Of a stretch of 64,000 bases of DNA, positions 8,320-18,078 are shown piece by piece. The stretch lies in contig NZ_AP027363.1 in the NCBI RefSeq assembly GCF_030295955.1, forward strand, positions 2,232,001-2,296,000. The letters run 5' to 3'. Below the pieces are notes generated by a model. It ran no database searches. It saw only the letters and a list, made by a program, of their open reading frames with translations, and was not told the origin of the DNA. Origin of the DNA: Thalassotalea agarivorans (GTDB taxonomy: Bacteria; Pseudomonadota; Gammaproteobacteria; Enterobacterales; Alteromonadaceae). The position numbers and the translations under genes were made by a program. Positions within the stretch are counted from its first letter, which is position 1. Every line of letters begins with the position of its first letter.

Positions 8320-9300
8320 ATGACAAAGATAAATTATCCCGCCATGATCAGAGACGATTTTTCAGTATTACAACAACATCTAAGCAACCAGATAATTGGC
8401 CAACAAGCATTAGTAGAAAATTTACTGATCGCTTTGCTTGCTGATGGACACTTAATTGTAGAAGGTCCTCCTGGTTTAGCTAAAACACGTGCTGTTAACG
8501 CACTAGCGCAAGGATTAGAAGCAGATTTCCATCGTGTCCAGTTTACGCCAGATCTGTTACCTGCTGATTTAACCGGTACCGATATCTATCGTCCAGAAGA
8601 TGGCAGTTTTACTTTCCAAGCTGGACCGCTATTTCGAAATCTTGTATTGGCAGATGAAATCAACCGAGCACCGGCTAAAGTGCAGTCAGCGCTTCTAGAA
8701 GCAATGGCCGAAGGGCAAATTACCGTTGGTAGAAACACCTACCCTTTGCCTGAACTATTTCTTGTTATGGCGACACAAAACCCGATTGAACAAGAAGGTA
8801 CATACCCCCTACCAGAAGCGCAGTTGGACCGTTTTTTAATGCATCTAGAGGTGAATTACCCGGACGGTGAAAATGAACTTGCGATTTTAAAGCTTAATCG
8901 TGGCGAGGCACTATCTCAGACATCAGAAGCCATCAGTCAGTTATCGCAACAAGCCATATTTGCAGCGCGCAAGGAAGTGCTAGCTATCCACATGGCAGAA
9001 TCTGTCGAGCAATACATCGTCGATTTGATTCTTGCGACTCGTCAACCAGAAAAATACGACCCTAAGCTAGCACAATGGGTCGCCTTTGGTGTAAGTCCTC
9101 GCGCAACAATAGCCCTGGACCGCTGTGCCCGAGCTCGTGCCTGGTTAGCAGGTCGAGACTTTGTTAGCCCTGACGATGTTAAAGCAGTCATTCACAATGT
9201 GTTGCGTCACCGCATCTTATTAACGTATCAAGCAGAGGCCGAAGGTGTTTCAACTAACCAAGTGATCGATGAACTTCTTTCGCTTGTAGCGGTAGCCTAA
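8320..9300 (+). CDS. MoxR-family AAA+ ATPase
   Basis: A 326-residue AAA+ ATPase of the MoxR group, which act as chaperones for von Willebrand A (VWA) proteins. Walker A is EGPPGLAKTR, Walker B LADEINRAP, and the sensor region ATQNPIEQEGTYPLPEAQLD is characteristic. A longer frame reaches back to 8248, but that extension is not conserved-looking. I prefer the ATG at 8320 (MTKINYPAM); neither start has a strong ribosome binding site. It opens a six-gene operon with a DUF58 protein and two VWA proteins, the usual Bat layout. Confidence 0.93.
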   Translation: MTKINYPAMIRDDFSVLQQHLSNQIIGQQALVENLLIALLADGHLIVEGPPGLAKTRAVNALAQGLEADFHRVQFTPDLLPADLTGTDIYRPEDGSFTFQAGPLFRNLVLADEINRAPAKVQSALLEAMAEGQITVGRNTYPLPELFLVMATQNPIEQEGTYPLPEAQLDRFLMHLEVNYPDGENELAILKLNRGEALSQTSEAISQLSQQAIFAARKEVLAIHMAESVEQYIVDLILATRQPEKYDPKLAQWVAFGVSPRATIALDRCARARAWLAGRDFVSPDDVKAVIHNVLRHRILLTYQAEAEGVSTNQVIDELLSLVAVA

Positions 9301-9309
9301 CGATAGCCT

Positions 9310-10293
9310 ATGTGGTTTAAACAAACATCAATCACGACACAAGCGAATCAGCGACTCGAAGCATTAAAATCTTCAGGCGTTGATATGACGATCGATGAAT
9401 TGGTGCTTTACCAAAGCAAGTCCGCGTTAATCAACCTTGCACCAAGTAAACAGTTTTTTGGCCATATGGCGGGTAATTCGCTCGCTAAAAATAAAGGTCG
9501 AGGCATGGAGTTTGATGAAGTGCGTCATTACCAAACGGGTGATGATATCCGTGCCATTGATTGGCGAGTGACCGCACGCACAGGTAAAACCCATACCAAG
9601 CTATTTCGCGAAGAAATAGAGCGCCCAGTATTGATAGCGACAGACCTAAGCGACAGTATGCGTTTTGGTAGCCAACTATTATTCAAATCTGTACAAGCGG
9701 GTCATATTGCAGCCCTTGTTGCATGGCACGCGAAAAAGCGAGGCGATAAAGTTGGCGGTATGATATTTACCGATTCCGACCACTTAGAATTGAAACCACA
9801 GTCAAGGCAACAAGGCGTGCTGCATTACCTTCACGCGCTAACACAAATGCACAACGTACAAAGCAATGACAATATAAGTGCTGAAGACGCTGAACTCGCA
9901 TTTGCCAATAACTGTCAAAGATTAAGGAAATTGTCAAAACCAGGTGGTCTAATTTACCTCATTACTGACGGTACGCATTTTAGCGAGCAAGCTATTCGTC
10001 ATCTGCGAACGGTGTCGATGCATTGTGAGCTGGTCATTTGTCTAGTGCATGACCCTATCGAGCGTCAACTGCCAGAAGCCAGTCAAACCTTATCACTAGC
10101 CTTTACCGATGGCCGTAATAGACAAACCATTAATGTTGGCGACAAAAAAGTGGCGTCCGCCTACCAGGCAAATGCCAAGTTGATTGAACATGAACTCATG
10201 CGTTCACTGCAACATATTAAAGCCCGAGTTGTCGAATTTAGTGCGGGAGAAACACTCGAGGCACAGTTAAAAATGGGACACAGAATTAAGTAG
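9310..10293 (+). CDS. DUF58 domain protein
   Basis: This 327-residue DUF58 protein carries the family signature GRGMEFDEVRHYQTGDD followed by IRAIDWRVTARTGK. A VWA-like fold follows, with a metal-site-like DLSDSMR near residue 117. DUF58 proteins occur next to MoxR ATPases and are thought to be their substrates or adaptors. The gene begins nine bases after moxR and ends two bases before the next gene. Confidence 0.92.
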   Translation: MWFKQTSITTQANQRLEALKSSGVDMTIDELVLYQSKSALINLAPSKQFFGHMAGNSLAKNKGRGMEFDEVRHYQTGDDIRAIDWRVTARTGKTHTKLFREEIERPVLIATDLSDSMRFGSQLLFKSVQAGHIAALVAWHAKKRGDKVGGMIFTDSDHLELKPQSRQQGVLHYLHALTQMHNVQSNDNISAEDAELAFANNCQRLRKLSKPGGLIYLITDGTHFSEQAIRHLRTVSMHCELVICLVHDPIERQLPEASQTLSLAFTDGRNRQTINVGDKKVASAYQANAKLIEHELMRSLQHIKARVVEFSAGETLEAQLKMGHRIK

Positions 10294-10295
10294 TT

Positions 10296-10757
10296 ATGCA
10301 AAATCTTGATTTAAAAGATATCCATTTACCACAAGCTATTTCAGATGCGCCAATCGCGCTTGGCTGGTGGTTTTTGTATGTTGCTGCCGTTACTTTTGTA
10401 GTGCTAGCGATTACTCAAAGCTATCGCTATGTAAAACGCAACAAAGCGAAAAAAATAGCAATAGCAAATCTTGCTAACTGTCGCACAGAACATCAAATGC
10501 TAGCCACCTTAAAATGGGCAATTTTACAATATCTGCCGCGTAGCGAAGCAGCTCATATACATGGTGAAGCATTAGCTGATTACATGGTGTCATTATTGCC
10601 TGAAAAGCATCACCTTACCTTTAAACAAGAGCATCGCGAAGTATTCAATCAGCTCTATCAACAACACCTCGATACACAAGCACTCGCTAGTGCCAGTAAG
10701 TTTTGGCTAACACATGCACTTCCTAGCGCAGTCAAGCGAGCAGAGGAATTACGATGA
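10296..10757 (+). CDS. DUF4381 membrane protein of the Bat operon
   Basis: A 153-residue protein beginning with the DUF4381-like motif LKDIHLPQAISDAPIALGWW, followed by one transmembrane helix (about 27-45) and a basic cytoplasmic tail. Its place between the DUF58 and VWA genes is conserved in such operons. It overlaps the next gene by four bases. The specific role is unknown; a membrane anchor or scaffold of the Bat complex is plausible. Confidence 0.88.
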   Translation: MQNLDLKDIHLPQAISDAPIALGWWFLYVAAVTFVVLAITQSYRYVKRNKAKKIAIANLANCRTEHQMLATLKWAILQYLPRSEAAHIHGEALADYMVSLLPEKHHLTFKQEHREVFNQLYQQHLDTQALASASKFWLTHALPSAVKRAEELR

Positions 10758-11758
10758 TAGAGTTTGCTTGGCCATGGTTACTGTTACTACTGCCTTTACC
10801 GCTGGTATTTTTGTGGGTGCCTGCTGTTAAAAAGCAAAACGCGACGGCATTAAAGCTTCCGCAATTGCCGCAAGCGCTGGCGAGTCAATCGCAGCAAGTT
10901 AAACGTGGTAAACAACATCTTTGGTTACTATGGCTAATATGGATGCTATGCATCGTTGCTGCAGCTAGACCTCAATGGTTAGGTGAAATTATGCCGATGA
11001 GTCAAGAGAGCCGCGAAATGATGGTCGCAGTGGACTTATCCGGCAGTATGCGTATTGAAGATATGAAACTAAATGGCCGTCAGGTTTCACGTTTGGCGAT
11101 GCTTAAAGTATTGCTCGGCGATTTTATCGAGCGTAGAGAGGGTGACCGACTGGGGCTTATTCTTTTCGCCAACGATGCCTACTTGCAAACCCCAATGACA
11201 TTTGATCGAAAAACGGTACAACAAATGCTTGATGAGGCTGTACTGGGTTTAGTGGGAAAAAAAACCGCTATTGGCGACGCTATCGGGCTTGCTGTAAAAC
11301 GTTTTGATCAAAAATCAGAATCAAACAAAGTATTGCTCCTACTTACCGACGGTCAAAACACAGCGGGAAAAATCAAACCTAAAGAGGCGCTTGAACTTGC
11401 GATAGCGAAGGACATAACGATTTACACTGTGGGTATCGGTGCAGAAACCATGGTGACCAACTCTATTTTTGGCCGCAGACAAGTCTCGCCGTCGAGCGAC
11501 TTAGACGTAAAGCTATTGCAAGAGATTGCAGATAAAACCGGTGGCCAATATTTTAGAGCGACAGACGGGCAATCGATGGAAAATATATATGCCACGTTAG
11601 ACCAATTAGAGCCTGTAGAACAAGAAGCACAGCAAGTCAGACCGATGACCGCCCTATTTTACTACCCTTTAGCACTCGCATTAATACTTTTACTTATTGC
11701 TTTAATTGCGCAGGCATTAAGCAATAGATTGACGCAAAAGGACGTAAGCTATGGCTGA
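10754..11758 (+). CDS. BatA-like von Willebrand A membrane protein
   Basis: A 334-residue VWA protein anchored by helices at both ends (residues 5-22 and about 305-325) with a further helix near 55-75. The metal-ion-dependent adhesion site is complete (VDLSGSM near residue 93, with the downstream LLLTDGQN). BatA-type proteins form a complex with other Bat proteins at the inner membrane and are linked to stress tolerance in several bacteria. It overlaps both neighbours. Confidence 0.92.
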   Translation: MIEFAWPWLLLLLPLPLVFLWVPAVKKQNATALKLPQLPQALASQSQQVKRGKQHLWLLWLIWMLCIVAAARPQWLGEIMPMSQESREMMVAVDLSGSMRIEDMKLNGRQVSRLAMLKVLLGDFIERREGDRLGLILFANDAYLQTPMTFDRKTVQQMLDEAVLGLVGKKTAIGDAIGLAVKRFDQKSESNKVLLLLTDGQNTAGKIKPKEALELAIAKDITIYTVGIGAETMVTNSIFGRRQVSPSSDLDVKLLQEIADKTGGQYFRATDGQSMENIYATLDQLEPVEQEAQQVRPMTALFYYPLALALILLLIALIAQALSNRLTQKDVSYG

Positions 11759-13571
11759 TTTTCATTTCTTACGACCGTACTGGTTACTAGCGCTTATTCC
11801 GGCCATGCTTGCCCTGTTTTACATGTTAAGGCAGTTTAAACATCAATCCGCTTGGCGCCAGTTTGTTCCGCAACATTTAGCCAGCAAGGTGATTTCTGAT
11901 GCAAAAGGTTCTAGACGCAGTGCGGTATTCATTCCGTTTTTTTGCCTGTTACTAGCTATCATAGCGTTAGCTGGACCGACATGGAAAAAATTACCGCAAC
12001 CTCTCTATCAGGCAAAGAAAGGCAGTGTATTGGTGATGGATATGTCATTATCGATGCTCTCCACTGATCTCGCGCCTAATCGGCTAACCAGAGCTCGATA
12101 TAAAGCGTTGGATTTGCTTGAACAACTCAATGAAGGGGAAGTTGGTTTAATTGCCTACGCCGGTGATGCGTTTATCATTAGCCCGCTCACTAAAGATATT
12201 AACAATATAAAGATATTGCTGCCTTCTTTAACACCAGAAATTATGCCAGCGTTTGGTAACAACCCTTATGCTGCGCTAAACCTTGCGTCGCAAACTTTAG
12301 CTAATGCAGGCTTTAACCAAGGGCATATCTATTGGATTACCGATGATATCGACCGAGAAGATATGGCAGATATTGCACAGTGGCACAAAGATAACGGTTT
12401 TACTACACATATACTTGCCATTGGTACAAAAGCAGGAGCGCCAATAAAGTTACCTAATGGTGAACTACTAAAAGATGATTTTGGGCAAATTGTGATGCCA
12501 AAACTTCCGGTGGATCGGCTTAAAACAATGGCCAAGCAACTAGGTGGTGTTTATAGTACAGTGACCGCAGATGATACCGACATTGAACGCTTGTCATTAC
12601 CCATGCTGACTGATGTAGAAAAAGAAGAAAATCAAATGCAACAAAGTGGTGATAAATGGCAAGAGTTCGGCCCCTACTTGGTATTAATACTGCTACCTGC
12701 CCTATTGTATTTATTCCGTCGAGGCGTGCTATTGAGCGGCCTAATAGCGGTGCTTCTATTGTCACCTCAGCCGGCGTATGCTGATACTTGGAGCGATTTA
12801 TGGAAAACCAAGGATCAACAAGGTAAAGCATTGTTTAATGCTGAAGCTTATCAAGATGCTGCAACAACATTTACCAACAGCCAATGGCAAGGCAGCGCCT
12901 ATTTCAGAGACGGTGATTTTGAAAATGCTTTAAAAGCTTTTCAACAAGGTGATGATGCCAATGCCTATTACAACCAAGGCAACGCATTAGCACAATTACA
13001 ACGTTATCAAGAAGCGATAGAAGCATATAATCAAGCATTAGAGCTCGCGCCTGATCATCAAGATGCGATGCACAATAAAAAACAAATTGAAGAATTGCTT
13101 AAACAACAACAGCAAAATCAAAGTGACCAGCAAAACCAACAAGAGCAACAAAATCAAGATCAGCAACAGCAGGATCAACAACAGAATCAGCAACAAAACA
13201 ATAGTGAACAGCAGCAACAAGACAGCGAGCAGCAAAGTAGCGATTCACAGCAACAAAACCAGCAAGAGCAGCAAAATCAGCAAGAGCAACAACAGCAAAA
13301 TGCTCAACAAGATGAACAGCGGCAATCAGCAGAAGAACAAGCACAAGAACAAGAACAAGCTCAGCAGCAAGACGGTGAGCAACAACAGATGCAACAAGTA
13401 GATGCTGAAAACGCCGATGATGAAAAATCAAAAGAAGAACAACAAAAACATCAACAGATTCTAAAAAAAGTCACTGACGACCCTTACCTTTTGTTGCGCA
13501 ATAAAATGCAACTTGAATACCAAAAAAGGCGTCATCAAACTTCTTCCAAAGGAGACAGTAAACAGTGGTAA
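11751..13571 (+). CDS. BatB/BatC fusion: VWA domain plus TPR and glutamine-rich tail
   Basis: This 606-residue protein joins what are often two genes. The N-terminal half is a BatB-type VWA domain with membrane helices (residues 9-26 and about 60-75) and the metal motif DMSLSMLS. Two further hydrophobic segments lie near 305-340, followed by BatC-type tetratricopeptide repeats (YYNQGNALAQLQRYQEAIEA, about 405-440). The tail, about residues 450-570, is almost entirely Q, N, E and D, encoded by CAA/CAG-rich DNA at 13090-13430. A low-complexity hydrophilic tail is common in BatC-like proteins. It overlaps batA by eight bases and batD by seven. Confidence 0.9.
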   Translation: MADFHFLRPYWLLALIPAMLALFYMLRQFKHQSAWRQFVPQHLASKVISDAKGSRRSAVFIPFFCLLLAIIALAGPTWKKLPQPLYQAKKGSVLVMDMSLSMLSTDLAPNRLTRARYKALDLLEQLNEGEVGLIAYAGDAFIISPLTKDINNIKILLPSLTPEIMPAFGNNPYAALNLASQTLANAGFNQGHIYWITDDIDREDMADIAQWHKDNGFTTHILAIGTKAGAPIKLPNGELLKDDFGQIVMPKLPVDRLKTMAKQLGGVYSTVTADDTDIERLSLPMLTDVEKEENQMQQSGDKWQEFGPYLVLILLPALLYLFRRGVLLSGLIAVLLLSPQPAYADTWSDLWKTKDQQGKALFNAEAYQDAATTFTNSQWQGSAYFRDGDFENALKAFQQGDDANAYYNQGNALAQLQRYQEAIEAYNQALELAPDHQDAMHNKKQIEELLKQQQQNQSDQQNQQEQQNQDQQQQDQQQNQQQNNSEQQQQDSEQQSSDSQQQNQQEQQNQQEQQQQNAQQDEQRQSAEEQAQEQEQAQQQDGEQQQMQQVDAENADDEKSKEEQQKHQQILKKVTDDPYLLLRNKMQLEYQKRRHQTSSKGDSKQW

Positions 13572-15187
13572 GGCTATTGATTACCTTGATTTTTTGCGCA
13601 TTATCAATACAAGCGCATGCAACCACCAAGATAACGGCTACGGTAGATCAAAACCCTGCTGTGGTGAATCAGTCTCTATTATTAGAAGTCACTGCAGATG
13701 ATAGTTTAGGTGACAAGACGCTCGATTTAAGCGCATTGGAGCAAGACTTTTTGGTCGGCAGAACGTCGGTCAGTAGCCAAACCCAAAGTATCAACTTTAA
13801 AACAACACGCAAAACAATCTGGCGTACGGTGTTAGTACCCAAAAAAGTCGGTCAATTTACAATTCCAGCGTTTGAAATAGATGGACAATTCTCCGAAGCA
13901 TTTCAGCTAAGCGTACAAGCTGCCAATGAGGCGTCTTCTGTCGCCAATGACGTCTTTATGACGGTTGATTTATCGCAACATGATATCTATGTGCAGCAGC
14001 AAAGTTTACTTACCGTTAGGCTTCATTTAGCCGCTGAATTGCAACGTGGCAGTTTATCTGAACCTATTATGCCTAATGCGCTGATTGAACAATTTGGTAA
14101 GGACACTGAACAGCAAGAAATTATTGACGGTAAACGCTACAATATAATAGAAAGAAAGTATCTCGTTAAGCCACAACAAAGCGGACAATATACCTTAACG
14201 CCACCCCTTTTCTCAGGTGAAGTCATGGTGCCTTCTGCTAGGCGAGGAAACTTTTTAAGCTTTAACACGACCAAACCTGTGTCTGTTGCAGGTGAAAAGA
14301 TTGCTGTAACGGTAAAACCGCAACCAAGCGAAGCACAAGGCGATTGGCTGCCATCGGAGCTGGTAATATTAGCTGAAGAGCAATCTGAACAATCGACATT
14401 TTTTGTCGGTGATCCAATAACACGTAAAATCACCCTTACTGCGGTGGGCGTGTCACAAGAACAATTGCCGCAGATCAATCTGTCTTTACCTGATGGTTTG
14501 CGAGCTTATGCTGATCAACCGCAAATTACTTCTGGGACGCGCGAAAGTAGGTTGATTAGTCAATCCACCACTAGCTTTGCCATTGTTGCATTGAAACCTG
14601 GCACATACACCATGCCAGCAGTCACCATTCCATGGTGGAACACCATTACTAACAGACAAGAGTTTGCCACGATAAACGCTCAAACGGTCACGGTTGAAGC
14701 AAGTCCTGACATTATCTCAGAGGTCCCTACTACTAGTGACGAGACCAATACTGTTACCGTTATTGAGACGCAAGCACACTGGCTACAATGGCTATTTCTT
14801 GCTTTATGGCTAGCCACGTTAGCTGCTTGGTTTTTTACCTGGTATTTACAACGTCCTAAATCTCAAACAGTTGCAATTAAAAATGGGACGAATAAACCAT
14901 ACCTAGCCTTGCTAGCCGCGCTCAAGCAACAACAAGCATCGCAGTCATTACAATTACTTTTACCTTGGTTAAATCAGGTATTAAATAGTCAGTTTGTTTC
15001 TCTTGCACAGGCAACCGCTCATATAAATGATTCAGCACTGAATGCAGCGATCGCTGAACTAGAGGCAAGCTTATACGGCAGCAATGAAGGTAGTTGGAAC
15101 AGTCAAACGTTGCTAGCACAAGTACAAAAAATCAATAAAGTTTCCTATGCTAAACAAGAAGAAGGGACGCTTAAGATAAATCCTTAA
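13565..15187 (+). CDS. BatD-like protein
   Basis: A 540-residue BatD family protein with a signal peptide (residues 1-19, cleaved after AHA), a large beta-rich periplasmic region, one transmembrane helix near 400-420 and a cytoplasmic tail. The GTG at 13565 is chosen because AAGGAG stands about ten bases upstream and it gives a clean signal peptide; it overlaps the end of the VWA-TPR gene. It closes the Bat operon. BatD is taken to form the periplasmic part of the complex; its biochemical role is not defined. Confidence 0.88.
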   Translation: MVRLLITLIFCALSIQAHATTKITATVDQNPAVVNQSLLLEVTADDSLGDKTLDLSALEQDFLVGRTSVSSQTQSINFKTTRKTIWRTVLVPKKVGQFTIPAFEIDGQFSEAFQLSVQAANEASSVANDVFMTVDLSQHDIYVQQQSLLTVRLHLAAELQRGSLSEPIMPNALIEQFGKDTEQQEIIDGKRYNIIERKYLVKPQQSGQYTLTPPLFSGEVMVPSARRGNFLSFNTTKPVSVAGEKIAVTVKPQPSEAQGDWLPSELVILAEEQSEQSTFFVGDPITRKITLTAVGVSQEQLPQINLSLPDGLRAYADQPQITSGTRESRLISQSTTSFAIVALKPGTYTMPAVTIPWWNTITNRQEFATINAQTVTVEASPDIISEVPTTSDETNTVTVIETQAHWLQWLFLALWLATLAAWFFTWYLQRPKSQTVAIKNGTNKPYLALLAALKQQQASQSLQLLLPWLNQVLNSQFVSLAQATAHINDSALNAAIAELEASLYGSNEGSWNSQTLLAQVQKINKVSYAKQEEGTLKINP

Positions 15188-15252
15188 ACATAATTTGCGA
15201 TAATTATACTTTTATCTGAAATTATTTTTGGCAACGCAAGGTCAATAATGGC

Positions 15253-15771
15253 ATGACGATAAAACAATTAAAATATGAAGCCCTAGTCAAGACCTACCAT
15301 GGCGATCTGTATCGTTACGCCTACTGGTTATGTCATGACAAACATGTGGCAGAGGACCTAGTGCAAGAAACGTTTCTTCGAGCGTGGAGAGCATTAGACT
15401 CGCTAAAAGACGATAAAGCCGCAAAATCATGGTTAATTACCATTTTGCGTCGGGAAAATGCGCGACGTTTTGAACGCAAGCAGTTTGATATGTCTGAGTA
15501 TGAAGAATCGAGTATTCAGGATACAAAGACAAATTCTGCAGAGCAAGACATGGAAAATGGATGGTTACATCAGCGCATCGGTAAACTAGCCGAAGAGTAT
15601 CGTGAGCCGTTAATTTTACAGATTATCGGCGGCTTCAGTGGCGAAGAAATCGCTGAATTGTTGAATCTAAACAAAAATACCGTAATGACGAGGCTTTTCA
15701 GAGCGCGTAATCAGTTAAAAGAGGCGCTAGATGAGCAACCGATGCTAAGACGAGGTCAATACAATGGATGA
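15253..15771 (+). CDS. ECF-type RNA polymerase sigma factor
   Basis: A 172-residue sigma-70 family factor with region 2 (DLYRYAYWLCHDKHVAEDLV, then QETFLRAWRALD) and region 4 (GFSGEEIAELLNLNKNTVM, then TRLFRAR). There is no region 1 or 3, as in ECF factors. It overlaps the following DUF3379 gene by eight bases, a pairing in which the partner acts as anti-sigma factor or membrane sensor. It starts 65 bases after the Bat operon, so the two could be transcribed together. Confidence 0.92.
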   Translation: MTIKQLKYEALVKTYHGDLYRYAYWLCHDKHVAEDLVQETFLRAWRALDSLKDDKAAKSWLITILRRENARRFERKQFDMSEYEESSIQDTKTNSAEQDMENGWLHQRIGKLAEEYREPLILQIIGGFSGEEIAELLNLNKNTVMTRLFRARNQLKEALDEQPMLRRGQYNG

Positions 15772-16480
15772 TTTGCAATTTAGGCGCAGTATTTACGCAG
15801 ATCCAAATAGCGATGACAAGCTAATACGAGAGGCAATTGCTTCAGATCCAAAGAAGCAAAAGTTTGCTGAAGAAATTAAAACGCTCGACAATTCTATTGC
15901 TCGCGTGCTGAATGTTGACGTGCCAGCTGATCTGGAAAACAAGCTACTTTTGAGGCAAAGCTTTGCCCGTAGCGCTCAGTCAACGAAACGTAGACGCGTT
16001 CATTTAGCGTTAGCTGCATCAGTTGTTTTTGCTTTGGCCGCAACCTTAAGTTATGTGCAGTTTACCCCTGTTCACTCTAACTTAGGTGACTATGCACTTG
16101 CACATGTTTACCATGAAGCAGACCATTTCAATAATGGTTTAACACAACGTGTCAACCTGACAGATTTAAACCAGGAGTTATCGGACTACGGTGCAAGCTT
16201 TGTTAGCTCTATTGGTGAAGTGATAGCAAGTAAACATTGCTTCTTTGATGGTATGGATAGCCTTCATTTAGTGTTAAAAGGTAAAAACGCACCTGTAAAC
16301 GTGTTTATTACGCCAAAAGCCGAGCATTTAGTGTTTAAAGACAAGTTTGCCGACGAATACCTAAATGGTCAGTCAATTGAATTTAAGCAAGCGAATGTCA
16401 TCATCGTTGGCGATAAGTCAGAATCTTTGAGCCAATGGCAACAACAGATAAAAGATAAGATACGTTTTCAGACTTTATAG
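15764..16480 (+). CDS. DUF3379 protein, probable anti-sigma factor
   Basis: A 238-residue protein with an acidic cytoplasmic N terminus containing the DUF3379-type pattern MDDLQFRRSIYADP. One transmembrane helix follows at about 83-102 (VHLALAASVVFALAATLSYV), then a periplasmic domain. This layout and translational coupling to an ECF sigma factor support a membrane anti-sigma role. I see no classical zinc-binding anti-sigma motif, so the mechanism is open. Confidence 0.8.
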   Translation: MDDLQFRRSIYADPNSDDKLIREAIASDPKKQKFAEEIKTLDNSIARVLNVDVPADLENKLLLRQSFARSAQSTKRRRVHLALAASVVFALAATLSYVQFTPVHSNLGDYALAHVYHEADHFNNGLTQRVNLTDLNQELSDYGASFVSSIGEVIASKHCFFDGMDSLHLVLKGKNAPVNVFITPKAEHLVFKDKFADEYLNGQSIEFKQANVIIVGDKSESLSQWQQQIKDKIRFQTL

Positions 16481-16508
16481 AAAAAGGGCCCTAAGGCCCT
16501 TTTTTTTG
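16481..16508 (+). terminator. Bidirectional terminator
   Basis: AAAAAGGGCC and GGCCCTTTTT form a ten-base-pair stem around CTAA, followed by more T. It lies between convergent genes and can serve both. Confidence 0.88.
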
Positions 16509-16518
16509 TCTATATACT

Positions 16519-18051
16519 TTATTTTGCCAGCATGTAGATTATGTCAGTGTCACTTTTTTCTTCATCTAATCGACCATACTTAAAAAGCACATCGTCTTTT
16601 CCATCACCATTTATGTCTGCAATAAAAACGCTATTACCATCGGCCGGTAAATCTATATCGACGCCTTTACTCTTCTTGGTAAATAAACTTTTTGAACGCA
16701 CGCCAGCATATACACGAATTTCATCGTCATCATCCGACAGCACCATATCGTCAAGTCCATCGCCATTAAAATCACCTAGTTGCACAACCGGGAAGCCTGT
16801 TTGACCTTTAGTTAAACTAAAATTAAGCTCAACCTCGCGCTTTACATTGGGCTTTTTAGGGTAGTTACGACCAGACAGTTTAAACATATACACTTTTTGA
16901 TCTATGCTACCGCTTAGCAGCGCACCAATGATCTGCGAAATACCGATATCAAAGCCAGAGACTAATACTTCTCGTATACCATCGTTATCGTAATCAACAA
17001 AATTAAAACCGGTTAAGGTACCGTCCATTTGTATCTTGGTATCTGCCGTTAAATGATAATAAATGTTGCCCGCTTCTTGTCGCCCAAAATAGATTTCGTA
17101 ATCATTAACGCGATCAAGCACACCTTCACTTTTAGTATATCTAACCACCATGTCAGGTAAGGCGTCATCATTAATATCTTCCAGTTTTTCAAGGCGCCTA
17201 TACACCAGATTACTTTGATCTAGGCTCTCACCGCTGCTGTTGCGCTGATGCCACCAGTCAGTGCCAGAAATAGTTGGCTCAATGTCTATCACCTCTCCCT
17301 GCAATTCAAACAAGCCATTATTCTGTTGCGGGAAATAAACAACCTTGCCATCAATGACATTAACTATGTCCTTCTTGGTATCGCCGTTCATATCCGCAAA
17401 ATACAAATCACGCGTAATGAATCGTGCGCCATCGCCTTCTAGTTGGACAATAGGCTTAATGGCGATAGATTGCGACAGCGATTCTTCAGAGCCTAAATTG
17501 GTATAAACGTTAATGCTGTCAAAGTCAGGTAAAACAGCTTCAGGTTTGCCATCACTATTTAAATCATAAATAAAACTTCGTCTGCCGATATAGCGCGGAT
17601 TGTCCTTTAAATAAATCGATGAAACTGTCTGGAGCGGTTGCCAGATAAAGTTTTTGTCTTGCCATGTAAGGGCAAATATGCCGCTTTGTGACATGAAATA
17701 GAGCGTTTGTTTGTCCTGCTTTTGTTCTTTTTTAGGTAAGTAATAGTCAAATGCAAATACACCTGAAGGAATGCGGTATTGCGCAAGTAATTCAGCCTTT
17801 TGTGCATTTTCTACCTTCCACACCAGTAGAAATTTTACGCCATTGTCATCTTCACCAATACTGACCACTTCAAGGTCAGAACCACCATCAATATTAAGTG
17901 TAAAAGGCGAATAAATTAATGGATGTGGAGAGGTAAGCTTGCCCTGGTTAAATTCTTGTCCTTGCGCAAAGAAAACTGTCAAGGAGACCAGTAGTAAAAG
18001 GGGCTTAATTGACTTTCGAATTTGCCGAGATAACTTGTTAGAATATGACAC
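16519..18051 (-). CDS. Secreted FG-GAP/VCBS repeat protein
   Basis: A 510-residue exported protein with an N-terminal signal peptide (about 1-31, ending FFAQG). At least six calcium-binding-like FG-GAP repeats are visible, including DLNSDGKPEAVLPD, DMNGDTKKDIVN, DINDDALPDMVV, DYDNDGIREVLVSG, DFNGDGLDDMVLSD and DINGDGKDDVLFKYG, so it likely folds as a seven-bladed integrin-alpha-like propeller. The substrate or partner is unknown. It is divergent from the sulfotransferase-like gene with only 27 bases between the starts. Confidence 0.88.
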   Translation of the reverse strand: MSYSNKLSRQIRKSIKPLLLLVSLTVFFAQGQEFNQGKLTSPHPLIYSPFTLNIDGGSDLEVVSIGEDDNGVKFLLVWKVENAQKAELLAQYRIPSGVFAFDYYLPKKEQKQDKQTLYFMSQSGIFALTWQDKNFIWQPLQTVSSIYLKDNPRYIGRRSFIYDLNSDGKPEAVLPDFDSINVYTNLGSEESLSQSIAIKPIVQLEGDGARFITRDLYFADMNGDTKKDIVNVIDGKVVYFPQQNNGLFELQGEVIDIEPTISGTDWWHQRNSSGESLDQSNLVYRRLEKLEDINDDALPDMVVRYTKSEGVLDRVNDYEIYFGRQEAGNIYYHLTADTKIQMDGTLTGFNFVDYDNDGIREVLVSGFDIGISQIIGALLSGSIDQKVYMFKLSGRNYPKKPNVKREVELNFSLTKGQTGFPVVQLGDFNGDGLDDMVLSDDDDEIRVYAGVRSKSLFTKKSKGVDIDLPADGNSVFIADINGDGKDDVLFKYGRLDEEKSDTDIIYMLAK

Positions 18052-18078
18052 CTGTACTCACTTTTATTACTTATTAAA

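Noticed and set aside
13038-13431. Leucine- or asparagine-rich ORFs in other frames of the Bat operon
   Set aside because: They are shadows of the CAA/CAG-rich stretch encoding the glutamine tail.
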